Positions 1 through 8,919 of a stretch of 64,000 nucleotides of DNA are shown here, one piece after another. Each line of letters starts with the position of its first letter. Position 1 is the stretch's first letter. The position numbers and the translations under genes were made by a program. The stretch spans positions 62,001-126,000 of the forward strand of contig NZ_POXG01000004.1 in NCBI RefSeq assembly GCF_003044565.1, given 5' to 3'. This DNA comes from Neisseria sicca. GTDB taxonomy: Bacteria > Pseudomonadota > Gammaproteobacteria > Burkholderiales > Neisseriaceae. The notes beneath the pieces were generated by a model, which worked only from the letters and a program-made list of their open reading frames with translations, had not been told where the DNA came from and made no database searches.

Positions 1-199
1 GAGTGAATTGAACTTACTGGCTGTAAATGAGATTGATGTATTGGTTCTCAAGCAAGCTGGGTTGGTTTCTGCAGCTGTTTCTAATGTGAAAGTTATTGCC
101 TCTGGTGAGCTTTCAAAAGCTGTTGTCCTGAAAGGCATTAAGGCCACTAAGGGTGCTAAAGCAGCGATTGAAGCTGCTGGTGGTAAAGTGGAAGAATAA
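1..199 (+). CDS. rplO: 50S ribosomal protein L15, C-terminal part
   Basis: This is the 3' end of a gene that begins before the window, read in the frame starting at base 2. The visible 60-odd residues end in a run of Ala/Gly/Lys ([16 protein letters not shown]), the usual C-terminus of L15, a protein of the large ribosomal subunit. The identification is supported by position: secY follows after 13 bases, the conserved rplO-secY order of the spc operon. TTG at base 8 is in frame but is not a real start. Confidence 0.93.
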   Translation, partial: SELNLLAVNEIDVLVLKQAGLVSAAVSNVKVIASGELSKAVVLKGIKATKGAKAAIEAAGGKVEE

Positions 200-212
200 G
201 GCTTGCATTATA

Positions 213-1526
213 GTGGCTAATCAACAATCTTTATCAGGCTTGTCCAAATTTGGAGATCTGAAAAAACGCCTAACGTTTCTTTTAGGGGCGTTAGTTGTTT
301 TTCGTATTGGTGCTCATATCCCAGTACCCGGCGTAGATGCTGTTGCTTTAGCTAAATTATATGAAAGCGCTGGGAACGGCATACTAGGCATGTTGAACAT
401 GTTTTCTGGTGGTTCGTTAGAGCGCTTTAGTATATTTGCAATTGGCATAATGCCATATATTTCAGCATCAATAATTATTCAGCTGGCCTCGGAAATTATT
501 CCTTCTTTAAAGGCTTTAAAAAAGGAAGGAGAGGCGGGTCGAAAAGTTATTACAAAATATACAAGATATGGTACGGTGCTATTGGCCATCTTACAGAGTT
601 TTGGTGTAGCTACTTTTGTATTCCAGCAAGGCGTGGTTGTTACTAATTCTTTGGAGTTCCATATTTCTACTGTAGTCAGCTTAGTCACAGGTACAATGTT
701 CCTGATGTGGTTAGGTGAGCAGATTACAGAGCGAGGGATTGGGAATGGTATTTCCTTGATTATTACTGCTGGTATTGCTGCCGGTATACCTTCCGGTATC
801 GCAAGATTATTAGCTTTAACGAGTCAAGGGGCAATTGGTATGCCGACGGCTGTGTCAATTGTTATTGGTGCGTTACTGTTAATTTATATTGTTGTATATT
901 TTGAAAGTGCTCAGCGTAAAGTTCCTGTGCATTATGCAAAACGCCAAGTTGGCAGTGGTGTAATGCAGGGTTCAAATACGCATATGCCCTTTAAGTTGAA
1001 TATGGCAGGCGTAATACCTCCCATTTTTGCGTCAAGTATTATTTTGTTTCCGTCCACTTTGTTAAGTTGGTTTGGTTCTAGTGATACAGGCAGTTTGTTG
1101 CATAAAATTGCTGGTTTGCTTCAGCATGGACAAGCTTTGTATATTTTGCTATTTACAGTAGCAATTATTTTCTTCTGCTATTTTTATACAGCCTTAGTTT
1201 TTAGTCCAAAAGAAATGGCGGAGAATTTGAAGAAAAGTGGCGCTTTCGTGCCAGGAATTCGACCTGGTAAGCAAACTTCGCAATATCTGGAACAGGTTGT
1301 GTTGCGTCTCACTTTATTTGGTGCGTTATATATTACAACTATTTGTTTAATTCCAGAGTTCTTGACAACAGCTTTGAATGTTCCTTTTTATTTGGGTGGT
1401 ACATCTTTACTAATTTTAGTTGTAGTGACAATGGACTTTAGTACCCAAATTAACTCTTACCGCATGACTCAGCAATATGAGAGTTTAATGAGCGGTCTTG
1501 ATATGAAATCTTTATCACGTAAGTAG
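213..1526 (+). CDS. secY: Preprotein translocase subunit SecY
   Basis: SecY forms the channel of the SecYEG inner-membrane translocon. It exports unfolded preproteins with SecA and inserts membrane proteins. The product is 437 residues, normal for the family, with about ten hydrophobic segments. The N-terminus [19 protein letters not shown] is typical of beta-proteobacterial SecY, and the PVPGVD motif follows the first membrane segment. I chose the GTG at 213, which follows the rplO stop and fits the family N-terminus. An in-frame TTG at 153 would run through rplO and is unlikely. It is co-transcribed with the ribosomal genes, which matches export capacity to ribosome supply. Confidence 0.97.
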   Translation: MANQQSLSGLSKFGDLKKRLTFLLGALVVFRIGAHIPVPGVDAVALAKLYESAGNGILGMLNMFSGGSLERFSIFAIGIMPYISASIIIQLASEIIPSLKALKKEGEAGRKVITKYTRYGTVLLAILQSFGVATFVFQQGVVVTNSLEFHISTVVSLVTGTMFLMWLGEQITERGIGNGISLIITAGIAAGIPSGIARLLALTSQGAIGMPTAVSIVIGALLLIYIVVYFESAQRKVPVHYAKRQVGSGVMQGSNTHMPFKLNMAGVIPPIFASSIILFPSTLLSWFGSSDTGSLLHKIAGLLQHGQALYILLFTVAIIFFCYFYTALVFSPKEMAENLKKSGAFVPGIRPGKQTSQYLEQVVLRLTLFGALYITTICLIPEFLTTALNVPFYLGGTSLLILVVVTMDFSTQINSYRMTQQYESLMSGLDMKSLSRK

Positions 1527-1530
1527 AATT

Positions 1531-1749
1531 ATGGCTAAAGAAGATACCATACAAATGCAGGGGGAGATTCTTGAAACTCTGCCTAACGCAACTTTTAAAG
1601 TAAAGCTTGAGAATGACCATGTTGTATTAGGTCATATTTCCGGGAAAATGCGTATGCACTATATCCGGATCTCTCCAGGGGATAAGGTGACGGTAGAACT
1701 GACACCTTATGATTTAACTCGAGCTCGGATTGTCTTCCGAGCTAGATAA
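1531..1749 (+). CDS. infA: Translation initiation factor IF-1
   Basis: IF-1 is a 72-residue single OB-fold protein. It occupies the ribosomal A site during initiation and helps IF-2 and IF-3 select the initiator tRNA. The sequence starts [13 protein letters not shown] and ends RARIVFRAR, matching the family over its whole length, including the RMHYIRI strand. It starts four bases after the secY stop, so it is probably translationally coupled in the spc operon, where infA-rpmJ follow secY in beta-proteobacteria. Confidence 0.97.
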   Translation: MAKEDTIQMQGEILETLPNATFKVKLENDHVVLGHISGKMRMHYIRISPGDKVTVELTPYDLTRARIVFRAR

Positions 1750-1768
1750 AACGATATAAGGAAATATA

Positions 1769-1882
1769 ATGCGTGTACAACCGTCTGTAAAGAAAATTTG
1801 CCGCAACTGTAAGATTATCCGTCGTAATCGAGTAGTTCGTGTAATTTGTACTGATCCTCGTCACAAACAACGTCAAGGCTAA
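1769..1882 (+). CDS. rpmJ: 50S ribosomal protein L36
   Basis: This short gene encodes the 37-residue L36, the smallest large-subunit protein. It reads [15 protein letters not shown]...[11 protein letters not shown]. The zinc ligands are Cys11, Cys14, Cys27 and His32, so this is the zinc-binding (C+) form rather than the zinc-free paralogue. A purine-rich AAGGAAA lies eight bases before the ATG. It sits between infA and rpsM, its usual place. It is easy to miss because of its length, but composition and zinc motif leave little doubt. Confidence 0.96.
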   Translation: MRVQPSVKKICRNCKIIRRNRVVRVICTDPRHKQRQG

Positions 1883-1947
1883 GGGAACTTTTCTTTTAGT
1901 AAGACTTTGTGGTATAGTGACGAACTTTGCCGTTTAAAGGAAAAAAT

Positions 1948-2310
1948 ATGGCTCGTATTGCAGGGGTGAATATCCCTAATAATGCACATATCGTAATTGG
2001 CTTGCAGGCTATTTATGGTATTGGTGCTACTCGTGCTAAATTGATTTGCGAGGCAGCAAATATTGCTCCCACTACTAAAGCAAAAGATTTGGACGAGGCT
2101 CAATTAGACGCTTTGCGTGAACAAGTTGCTAAATATGAAGTGGAAGGTGACTTGCGTCGTGAAGTAACGATGAGCATCAAACGATTGATGGACATGGGTT
2201 GTTATCGTGGTTTCCGTCATCGTCGCGGTTTGCCTTGTCGTGGTCAACGCACTCGCACAAATGCTCGTACCCGTAAAGGTCCGCGTAAAGCGATTGCTGG
2301 TAAAAAATAA
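1948..2310 (+). CDS. rpsM: 30S ribosomal protein S13
   Basis: S13 sits in the head of the small subunit and contacts both the P-site tRNA and L5 of the large subunit. The 120-residue product begins [26 protein letters not shown] and has the basic C-terminal tail [20 protein letters not shown], both diagnostic. An AAAGGAAAAA ribosome-binding site precedes the ATG at 1948. An in-frame ATG at 1927 would add seven residues (MPFKGKN) not found in the family. It is the first gene of the alpha-operon-type block rpsM-rpsK-rpsD-rpoA-rplQ. Confidence 0.97.
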   Translation: MARIAGVNIPNNAHIVIGLQAIYGIGATRAKLICEAANIAPTTKAKDLDEAQLDALREQVAKYEVEGDLRREVTMSIKRLMDMGCYRGFRHRRGLPCRGQRTRTNARTRKGPRKAIAGKK

Positions 2311-2329
2311 TTTTTAAGGAATTTTATTA

Positions 2330-2725
2330 ATGGCTAAAGCAAACACAGCTTCGCGTGTACGTAAAAAAGTACGTAAAACCGTAAGCGAAGGTATTGTGCA
2401 TGTACATGCTTCTTTCAACAATACCATCATTACAATCACTGACCGTCAAGGCAATGCATTGTCTTGGGCTACCTCTGGCGGCGCTGGTTTTAAAGGTTCT
2501 CGTAAAAGTACACCATTTGCGGCTCAGGTAGCTGCAGAAGCAGCTGGTAAAGTTGCCCAAGAATATGGCGTTAAAAATTTAGAAGTTCGTATAAAAGGTC
2601 CTGGTCCTGGTCGAGAGTCTTCTGTACGTGCGCTCAACGCTCTTGGTTTTAAAATTACCAGTATTACCGACGTTACTCCGTTGCCTCATAACGGTTGCCG
2701 TCCGCCTAAAAAACGTCGTATTTAA
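2330..2725 (+). CDS. rpsK: 30S ribosomal protein S11
   Basis: S11 is a platform protein of the small subunit near the Shine-Dalgarno helix and the E site. The product is 131 residues, with the family core [15 protein letters not shown] and C-terminal RPPKKRRI. The AAGGA of TTTTTAAGGAATTTT provides the ribosome-binding site. It follows rpsM after 19 bases and precedes rpsD after 15 bases in one operon. Confidence 0.97.
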
Positions 2726-2740
2726 AGGAGTGATTGAAAC

Positions 2741-3361
2741 ATGGCACGTTATATTGGCCCTAAATGTAAATTGGCACGTCGAGAAGGCACCGATTTATTT
2801 TTGAAGAGCGCTCGTCGTTCTTTGGATTCTAAATGTAAACTTGATTCAGCTCCTGGTCAGCATGGTGCAAAGAAACCACGTTTGTCTGACTATGGCTTGC
2901 AATTGCGTGAAAAGCAAAAGATTCGTCGTATTTATGGCGTTTTGGAACGTCAATTCCGTCGCTATTTTGCAGAAGCAGATCGACGTAAAGGCTCTACTGG
3001 TGAATTGCTGCTGCAATTGTTAGAGTCTCGTTTGGATAATGTAGTATATCGCATGGGATTCGGCTCGACTCGTGCTGAAGCACGTCAGCTGGTTTCTCAT
3101 AAAGCAATTACCGTTAACGGTCAGGTTGTAAATATTCCTTCTTTCCAAGTTAAAGCAGGTGATGTTGTAGCTGTTCGTGAGAAAGCTAAAAAACAAGTTC
3201 GTATTCAAGAAGCTTTAAGTTTAGCAACTCAAATCGGTTTGCCAAGCTGGGTTTCTGTTGATACAGACAAATTGGAAGGTGTATTTAAAAATATGCCGGA
3301 TCGTTCAGAATTAACTGGCGATATTAATGAACAGCTGGTGGTAGAATTCTACTCTAAATAA
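2741..3361 (+). CDS. rpsD: 30S ribosomal protein S4
   Basis: S4 is a primary 16S rRNA binder that nucleates 30S body assembly. In many bacteria it also represses its own alpha operon. The 206-residue product starts [16 protein letters not shown] and contains the S4 RNA-binding domain ([31 protein letters not shown]) at about residues 96-130. It lacks the N-terminal zinc cysteines of C+ S4 proteins. An AAAGGAGTG ribosome-binding site lies just upstream. I do not see an obvious autoregulatory pseudoknot by eye. Confidence 0.97.
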   Translation: MARYIGPKCKLARREGTDLFLKSARRSLDSKCKLDSAPGQHGAKKPRLSDYGLQLREKQKIRRIYGVLERQFRRYFAEADRRKGSTGELLLQLLESRLDNVVYRMGFGSTRAEARQLVSHKAITVNGQVVNIPSFQVKAGDVVAVREKAKKQVRIQEALSLATQIGLPSWVSVDTDKLEGVFKNMPDRSELTGDINEQLVVEFYSK

Positions 3362-3386
3362 TGCTAGCTCAGTGAGGGACAGTTAA

Positions 3387-4373
3387 ATGCAAAATAGCAC
3401 AACCGAATTTTTGAAACCTCGTCAAATTGATGTTGATACTTTATCTACAACTCGTGCAAAAGTATCTATGCAGCCGTTTGAGCGCGGTTTTGGTCATACT
3501 TTAGGTAATGCTTTGCGTCGTATCTTACTGTCATCCATGAATGGTTTTGCTCCTACTGAAGTGGTCATTTCCGGTGTGTTGCACGAATACTCTACTGTTG
3601 ATGGTGTTCAAGAAGATGTTGTTGATATTTTATTGAATGTCAAAGGTATTGTATTTAAGCTACATGGACGTGGCCAAGTTCAGTTAACTTTGAAAAAATC
3701 AGGTGCCGGTGCGGTTGTTGCCGGTGATATCGAATTGCCACATGATGTGGAAGTTTTAAATCCTGAGCATATTATTTGTCATTTGGCTGAGAACGGTCAA
3801 ATTGAGATGGAAATCAAAGTTGAGCAGGGTCGTGGCTATCAATCTGTTTCCGGTCGTCGTGTTGTACGCGATGAGAACCGTCAGATTGGTGCAATTCAGT
3901 TGGATGCGAGCTTTTCGCCCATCAGTCGTGTTAGCTTTGAAGTTGAACCTGCACGCGTAGAGCAGCGTACGGATTTGGATAAGTTGGTTTTGGATATTGA
4001 AACTGATGGTTCTATTGATCCTGAAGAAGCTGTACGTAGTGCCGCTCGTATTTTAATTGATCAAATGTCTATCTTTGCTGATTTGCAAGGTACTCCAGTA
4101 GAAGAAGTTGAAGAAAAAGCTCCTCCTATTGATCCTATCCTGCTGCGTCCGGTAGATGATTTGGAATTAACTGTACGTTCAGCTAATTGTCTGAAAGCTG
4201 AAGATATTTATTATATTGGCGATTTGATTCAACGTACTGAAACAGAGCTTCTTAAAACTCCGAATTTGGGTCGTAAATCTTTGAATGAAATCAAAGAAGT
4301 GTTGGCATCTAAAGGTCTGACACTAGGTTCCAAATTGGAAGCTTGGCCGCCTGTAGGCTTAGAAAAGCCGTAA
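3387..4373 (+). CDS. rpoA: DNA-directed RNA polymerase subunit alpha
   Basis: The alpha subunit forms the dimer on which RNA polymerase assembles. Its C-terminal domain contacts UP elements and activators. The product is 328 residues. The N-terminal domain includes [23 protein letters not shown], the dimerisation and assembly region. A flexible linker around residues 230-245 is followed by the C-terminal helix-hairpin-helix domain ([15 protein letters not shown]...[14 protein letters not shown]). Its place between rpsD and rplQ is conserved. Confidence 0.98.
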   Translation: MQNSTTEFLKPRQIDVDTLSTTRAKVSMQPFERGFGHTLGNALRRILLSSMNGFAPTEVVISGVLHEYSTVDGVQEDVVDILLNVKGIVFKLHGRGQVQLTLKKSGAGAVVAGDIELPHDVEVLNPEHIICHLAENGQIEMEIKVEQGRGYQSVSGRRVVRDENRQIGAIQLDASFSPISRVSFEVEPARVEQRTDLDKLVLDIETDGSIDPEEAVRSAARILIDQMSIFADLQGTPVEEVEEKAPPIDPILLRPVDDLELTVRSANCLKAEDIYYIGDLIQRTETELLKTPNLGRKSLNEIKEVLASKGLTLGSKLEAWPPVGLEKP

Positions 4374-4397
4374 GTTTGAAGATTAAAGGATAATGAC

Positions 4398-4772
4398 ATG
4401 CGTCATCGTAATGGTAACCGCAAATTAAACCGTACAAGCAGCCATCGCGCTGCAATGCTGCGTAATATGGCGAACTCATTGTTGACTCACGAGACTATTG
4501 TGACAACTTTGCCTAAAGCTAAAGAATTACGCCGCGTAGTTGAGCCCTTGATTACATTGGGTAAAAAACCTTCCTTGGCAAACCGTCGTTTGGCATTTGA
4601 CCGCACTCGTGATCGTGATGTTGTAGTTAAATTGTTTGATGAATTGGGTCCACGTTTTGCTGCTCGTAATGGCGGTTATGTTCGTGTACTGAAATATGGT
4701 TTCCGCAAAGGCGACAATGCACCTTTGGCATTGATTGAATTAGTAGACAAAGCAGCAGAAGCTGCCGAGTAA
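4398..4772 (+). CDS. rplQ: 50S ribosomal protein L17
   Basis: L17 lies near the exit of the peptide tunnel in the large subunit. The 124-residue product begins [29 protein letters not shown], the standard family N-terminus. TTAAAGGATAATGAC supplies the ribosome-binding site. It is the last gene of the ribosomal operon, and a strong hairpin terminator starts 14 bases after its stop. Confidence 0.97.
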   Translation: MRHRNGNRKLNRTSSHRAAMLRNMANSLLTHETIVTTLPKAKELRRVVEPLITLGKKPSLANRRLAFDRTRDRDVVVKLFDELGPRFAARNGGYVRVLKYGFRKGDNAPLALIELVDKAAEAAE

Positions 4773-4785
4773 TCTAATACACCAT

Positions 4786-4825
4786 AATAAAACACCATTT
4801 GTTTTCTCAAATGGTGTTTTATTAT
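4786..4825 (+). terminator. Rho-independent terminator of the ribosomal operon
   Basis: An inverted repeat (AAAACACCATTTG / CAAATGGTGTTTT) with a short TTTTCT loop follows rplQ, flanked by A-rich and T-rich sequence. It closes the spc/alpha operon and, unlike most terminators in this window, is not built from uptake sequences. Confidence 0.85.
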
Positions 4826-5029
4826 ATGCAAACTATCTTCTGAATATTTTAAAAGCTCTATTTAAAATACTCTCAAGTATATTGATGTTATTCTCTTTAC
4901 TTTACAGTAAAGGTTTATAGATAGAAGGTTGTTTTTTTCAGCCCTATACTATAACTGAAATTGATTGTGAACTTCTTTGCTGTTAAGCATTACACTTATT
5001 ATGTTCTTTTTTGTATTCCATAATTTTAT

Positions 5030-6187
5030 ATGACTACTTCTCTTACGATCGCAATGAGTGTTGCTGAGGCATCGGGTGATCTGCTTGGTGCACATCTTAT
5101 TTGTGCGATTAAAAAACGTTGTCCTGATGCAAGATTTATTGGTATCGGTGGCGAGCGCATGAAGGTGGAAGGATTTGAAAGTCTTTATGACCAAGAAAAA
5201 TTGGCAGTACGAGGCTTTGTTGAGGTAGTTAAACGTTTGCCCGAAATCTTGAGAATCCGTAAAGGTCTGGTTAATGACCTTATTCGCATAAAACCGGATG
5301 TTTTTGTTGGGATTGATGCACCTGATTTTAATCTTTGGGTGGAAGAGAAACTTAAGAAAACAGGTATTCCAACGGTTCACTATGTCAGCCCTTCTGTTTG
5401 GGCGTGGAGGCGTGAACGGGTGAACAAAATCGTTCATCAAGTTAACCGGGTGTTGTGCCTTTTCCCAATGGAACCACAGCTCTATTTAGATGCCGGTGGT
5501 AAGGCTGAGTTTGTCGGTCATCCGATGGCTCAAACCATGCCTGTAGATGTTGATCAATCTTCTGCGCGTCGTCAGTTGGGAGTTGCACCGTCTATCCCAG
5601 TATTTACCTTGATGCCCGGCAGTCGTGTTAGCGAAATTGATTACATGGCTCCTGTGTTTTTTCAAACAGCATTACTTTTGTTGAGACGTTACCCGCAGGC
5701 TCAATTTCTTATGCCGGTTGCTACGCAAGCAACCCGTCGTCGTATATCAAAAATTCTTGCCTCTGCACAATTCTCGGGTCTTCCTATTACGCTGGTTGAT
5801 AAACAAGCAGATACTGTTTGTACCGCGGCAGATGTAGTTTTGGTGACCAGCGGGACGGCAACGCTGGAAGTGGCTTTGTGTAAACGTCCTATGGTGATCA
5901 GCTATAAAATATCGCCTCTGACTTATGCTTATGTGAAGCGTAAAGTTAAAGTGCCGCATGTCGGTCTGCCCAATATTTTGTTGAACAAATGTGCTGTTCC
6001 AGAGCTTTTGCAACACGATGCCACGCCTGAAAAATTGGCGGAAGCCATGATTTATTGGTATGAACATCCTGAAGCGGTTGCCAACTTAAAACAAGATTTT
6101 CATGAGTTGCACTTATTATTAAGAAAAGATACCGATACACTGGTTGCAAATGCAGTGTTGGAAGAAGCAGGTTTTTTCAAATCTTAG
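5030..6187 (+). CDS. lpxB: Lipid-A-disaccharide synthase
   Basis: LpxB condenses UDP-2,3-diacylglucosamine with lipid X to give the tetraacyl disaccharide of lipid A. It acts at the cytoplasmic face of the inner membrane. The 385-residue product is a GT19 glycosyltransferase: MSVAEASGDLLGAHL near the N-terminus, GIDAPDFNLW at about residue 95, YVSPSVWAW at about 120, and TSGTATLEVAL in the C-terminal nucleotide-binding half. All are family signatures. A 257-base gap after rplQ suggests its own promoter, but I could not pick one convincingly. Base composition is still AT-rich like the ribosomal block, in contrast with the following genes. Confidence 0.96.
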   Translation: MTTSLTIAMSVAEASGDLLGAHLICAIKKRCPDARFIGIGGERMKVEGFESLYDQEKLAVRGFVEVVKRLPEILRIRKGLVNDLIRIKPDVFVGIDAPDFNLWVEEKLKKTGIPTVHYVSPSVWAWRRERVNKIVHQVNRVLCLFPMEPQLYLDAGGKAEFVGHPMAQTMPVDVDQSSARRQLGVAPSIPVFTLMPGSRVSEIDYMAPVFFQTALLLLRRYPQAQFLMPVATQATRRRISKILASAQFSGLPITLVDKQADTVCTAADVVLVTSGTATLEVALCKRPMVISYKISPLTYAYVKRKVKVPHVGLPNILLNKCAVPELLQHDATPEKLAEAMIYWYEHPEAVANLKQDFHELHLLLRKDTDTLVANAVLEEAGFFKS

Positions 6188-6371
6188 TTTGACTTGCTGA
6201 TTCAACAAGAGAAAAGAGCGGCAATCAGATTTACAAAAAAGTAATGAAGCAGAAAATGGGTTGCAGTTTAAACATCGCTTTGCCCCAACTTATCTATCCT
6301 TCAGCCGGCAAAGATGGCGTTTGCACGGCCTTTGCTATATCATTCCCTTATCTGAAACTAAGGAAAACATC

Positions 6372-6734
6372 ATGTACGAAGTCAATCGTAGCGTCTTTTT
6401 GCTCATCCCGCTCGATCCTTTTTGGAACTGGCTGCAAACCCTGCCCGGCAATCATCTTGATGGTTTGACCCTTGAAGCTATTCAAGCCGATGCCAATTCT
6501 TACCTTGTTCGTCCGTGTGAAACCGCCGACGAAGTTTGGGACGAAATCGAGGCGCGGTTTGAAGACATTTTCGCTGCCGAACTTGCCGACTGGTGCGAAG
6601 ATGAGAGCGAGTGGCCTGATTTGGATGCCGATATTTTCAACGAATGGTTTGATATCCAACTTTCTACCGTTATTACCGACCTCGAGCAAGAGCCGCTCGC
6701 CCGCGAGGCTTTTCAACCTTTCAATCTGAACTGA
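6372..6734 (+). CDS. Conserved acidic hypothetical protein
   Basis: I do not recognise this family. The 120-residue product starts MYEVNRSVFLLIPLDPFWNWL. It is rich in Asp, Glu and Trp in its second half (ADWCEDESEWPDLDADIF), with no signal peptide or membrane segment, so a small soluble cytoplasmic protein is likely. The ATG at 6372 is chosen because AAGGAAAA lies eight bases upstream. A longer in-frame ORF begins at 6261 but has no ribosome-binding site. Its stop overlaps the start of the thioesterase gene by one base (TGATG), so the two are translationally coupled. Function is unknown. Confidence 0.75.
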   Translation: MYEVNRSVFLLIPLDPFWNWLQTLPGNHLDGLTLEAIQADANSYLVRPCETADEVWDEIEARFEDIFAAELADWCEDESEWPDLDADIFNEWFDIQLSTVITDLEQEPLAREAFQPFNLN

Positions 6735-7120
6735 TGAATATCCGCGTCCGCAATTACCATCTTGACGGCTACGGTCATGTCAATAACGCGCGCTATCTCG
6801 AATTTCTTGAAGAAGCGCGCTGGGCATTTTTTGAGGAACACGGGTTTTTGTCTGAAATCGACGGCTTGATGCTGGTGGTCGTCCGCACCGACATCCGTTA
6901 TCGTCGTGCCGCCGTCGATGGCGACATATTGCGCTTTGAAGGTCGTCTGAAAGAGCTGACTTCGCGTCATATTATCCTTACCCAAAACATCGTTTTGCCC
7001 AGCGGTAAAAATGCCGTTGAAGCCGAAAGTACGCTGATGGTTGTCAGCGCAGAAAGCGGGCGGAGCATCAGTATTCCTGAACCTCTATTTACCCTTTTAA
7101 AACAATACGCCGAAGTATGA
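6734..7120 (+). CDS. Acyl-CoA thioesterase, 4HBT hot-dog family
   Basis: The 128-residue product begins MNIRVRNYHLDGYGHVNNARYLEFLEEAR. The Asp-x-x-Gly-His-Val-Asn-Asn motif around residues 11-18 is the active-site signature of YbgC/4-hydroxybenzoyl-CoA-type thioesterases, with Asp11 the likely catalytic residue. Such enzymes hydrolyse acyl-CoA or acyl-ACP thioesters; the exact substrate cannot be told from sequence. It overlaps the upstream acidic protein gene by one base and the downstream thioredoxin-like gene by four (ATGA), so the three form a tightly coupled operon. Confidence 0.88.
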   Translation: MNIRVRNYHLDGYGHVNNARYLEFLEEARWAFFEEHGFLSEIDGLMLVVVRTDIRYRRAAVDGDILRFEGRLKELTSRHIILTQNIVLPSGKNAVEAESTLMVVSAESGRSISIPEPLFTLLKQYAEV

Positions 7121-7605
7121 AAAAACTCATTACTATTGCCGCCGTCGCTATTATCGGCGCGCTGCTCGCCATCGTCCTCATTCCGGATAACAAACCTGCT
7201 CCTGCATTCTCTTTGTCCGATCTGCAAGGCAAATCAGTGTCCAACGCCAATTTGCAAGGCAAAGTCAGCTTCATCAATTTTTGGTTTCCTTCCTGTCCGG
7301 GCTGTGTCAGCGAAATGCCCAAAGTCATCAAAATGTCCAAAGACTATCAAGGAAAAGAGTTTCAAGTCCTTGGCATTGCCCAACCGATAGACCCGCTGGA
7401 AAGCGTAACCCAATACGTCCAAGAATACGGTTTGCCCTTTACCGTCATGTTTGATGCCGATAAAGCCGCCGCCCAAGCATTTGGCACGCAGGTTTACCCG
7501 ACTTCTTTTCTGATCAATAAAAAAGGCGAAATTCTGAAAACCTTTGTCGGCGAACCGAATTTCGCTGAGCTTTATCAGGAAATAGACAAAGAATTGGCGA
7601 AGTAA
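7117..7605 (+). CDS. TlpA-like membrane-anchored thiol-disulfide oxidoreductase
   Basis: The 162-residue product has an N-terminal hydrophobic anchor (residues 4-21, LITIAAVAIIGALLAIVL). A thioredoxin-fold domain follows, with the active site FPSCPGC (Cys60 and Cys63) and the cis-proline region QVYPTSFLINKKG. It probably faces the periplasm and reduces or exchanges disulfides, as ResA/TlpA proteins do in cytochrome c maturation or metal-centre assembly. The ATG overlaps the thioesterase stop. There is no lipobox, so the anchor is probably a signal anchor. Confidence 0.87.
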   Translation: MKKLITIAAVAIIGALLAIVLIPDNKPAPAFSLSDLQGKSVSNANLQGKVSFINFWFPSCPGCVSEMPKVIKMSKDYQGKEFQVLGIAQPIDPLESVTQYVQEYGLPFTVMFDADKAAAQAFGTQVYPTSFLINKKGEILKTFVGEPNFAELYQEIDKELAK

Positions 7606-7737
7606 TGCAAGTTTGCGCGGTTCTTGACTGTTTTCAGACGACCTCTGTTGTGAATGTATTAAACAATCAACGATATTGTCCGTTGTCGGACTTAATGAAG
7701 GGCAATTTTGGTAAGTAGATTCTGAGGATCATTGAAA

Positions 7738-8505
7738 ATGGCTTTGAAAAATAAACAATTTCTATATTTTATAGTGGATTAAATTTAAATCAGGACAAGG
7801 CGACGAAGCCGCAGACAGTACAGATAGTACGGCAAGGCGAGGCAACGCTGTACTGGTTTAAAGTTAATCCACTATATTTTTGTCGGCTTTATTTTGAGCG
7901 TATTTCAGCCGACATTTGCACAAGGCGTTCCTCAAAAAGGCATGCTGTGGGTTTATTGGGGTAATAGTTTAGATGGTAATGTCCGGAGTCAAAGGGTTTT
8001 ATATTTTGACTTTATTCCTGAAGACACCAAAATATCGAATCAAAATCGGATATCCCTTAATTTGAGCAAATCGCAGCAAGCTGCCGTTTTGAAAGAGTTG
8101 GTGCTTCCGCCGAATTTTTACGAATATCAGGAAGATTCTGTCAAACAGCCGGTCCAAATCACTATGGGTAAAGTGGGAACAGAGGTGATTTGTGATGGGA
8201 AATATTATTCTGCCAAACTTATAAAATTTGAAAAAATTCCTAAAACAACGGCTAAACAAATACCTGATTCGGGCTGTATTTACTCGTTGATTATGAATAA
8301 TGATTTTATCGTTAAATCCACAGATAGCCATAAGGTTAATCTTAGGAACCAACCGGATGCCCATGCCGACATAATCAAACGCTTGGACGACAACGCCATA
8401 GTAGAAAAATTGAAAACCGTTCGTAAGGATTGGTATCTCGTTCAATTAAAAGATACGGCTACCCAAGGGTATGTTCATAAAAGTCAGTTGGAGCGAGTGG
8501 AATAA
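7738..8505 (+). pseudogene. SH3-domain exported protein gene with a Correia element inside its signal-peptide codons
   Basis: The body of the gene, 7894-8505, encodes a protein ending in a bacterial SH3 domain (about residues KVNLRNQP...GYVHKSQLERVE), typical of envelope proteins. The upstream reading frame is split. ATGGCTTTGAAAAATAAACA at 7738 encodes [12 protein letters not shown] and then enters a Correia element with a TAA at 7780. On the other side the frame resumes as [17 protein letters not shown]. Removing the 105-base insertion (35 codons) joins both parts in frame into a good signal peptide, [26 protein letters not shown], cleaved before Gln-Gly. The present gene can only start at weak codons such as TTG 7894, without a complete export signal. 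It is probably inactivated or mis-localised. Confidence 0.7.
7770..7876 (+). mobile_element. Correia repeat enclosed element, short form (about 107 bp)
   Basis: It is bounded by TATAGTGGATTAA and TTAATCCACTATA, the Correia terminal inverted repeats, with TA at both outer edges as expected for TA-target insertion. The core (GACAAGGCGACGAAGCCGC...GTACTGG) is the standard one, lacking the ~50 bp internal block of the 156 bp form. It interrupts the 5' end of the SH3-domain gene. Confidence 0.9.
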
Positions 8506-8532
8506 TCAACAGCTGTCGAGATATCGGCGTAA

Positions 8533-8638
8533 TATAGTGGATTAACTTTAAACCAGTACGGCGTTGCCTCGCCTTGCCGTACTATTTGTACTGTCTGCGG
8601 CTTCGTCGCTTTGTCCTGATTTTTGTTAATCCACTATA
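8533..8638 (-). mobile_element. Correia element, short form (about 106 bp), inverted relative to the one at 7770
   Basis: TATAGTGG at 8533 and CCACTATA ending at 8638 enclose the standard short core in the opposite direction (GTACGGCGTTGCC first, GTCCTGATTTTTG last). With the copy at 7770-7876 it brackets the SH3-domain gene in inverted orientation. Confidence 0.9.
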
Positions 8639-8679
8639 AAGAAGGTCGTCTGAAAACCATTTTTCAGACGACCTTCTTT
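8638..8679. terminator. Bidirectional terminator made of an inverted DUS pair
   Basis: AAAGAAGGTCGTCTGAAAA and its exact complement are separated by only CCAT, giving a 19-base perfect stem. It lies between two convergent genes (SH3-domain gene on plus, slyX on minus) and carries A/T runs on both sides, so it can stop transcription from either direction. Confidence 0.85.
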
Positions 8680-8691
8680 CATTTTTCCGCT

Positions 8692-8919
8692 TTAATAATG
8701 CGGCGGAATCTCATCACGCAGGCTGTAAGGTTCGCGCTCTCCGTTTGCGCCTTTGTCCTGCATTTTCTGATAAAGCAGCCTCAACTGTGCCTGCTGCAAA
8801 TCCAGCGTCTGCTGCATTTTCGCCACCGTATCGTTCAGGCTGCCGATCAAATCTTCCTGAAGCGCGGTTTGGATTTCCAGCTCGGTGATGCGGTGTTCCA
8901 ATTCGTCCATTTCGCTCAT
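8692..8919 (-). CDS. slyX: SlyX family protein
   Basis: The 75-residue product is mostly a heptad-rich coiled coil (ELEHRITELEIQTALQEDLIGSLNDTVAKMQQTLDLQQAQLRLLYQKM) and ends in LRDEIPPHY, the conserved SlyX tail. The biochemical role of SlyX is unknown; it is cytoplasmic. Its start codon directly abuts the stop of the upstream antiporter gene, so both are probably co-transcribed. Confidence 0.88.
   Translation of the reverse strand: MSEMDELEHRITELEIQTALQEDLIGSLNDTVAKMQQTLDLQQAQLRLLYQKMQDKGANGEREPYSLRDEIPPHY

Noticed and set aside
1890..1918. Possible internal promoter before rpsM (TATAGT at 1913)
   Set aside because: The -35 region 17 bases upstream is TTTCTT, not close enough to support a call.
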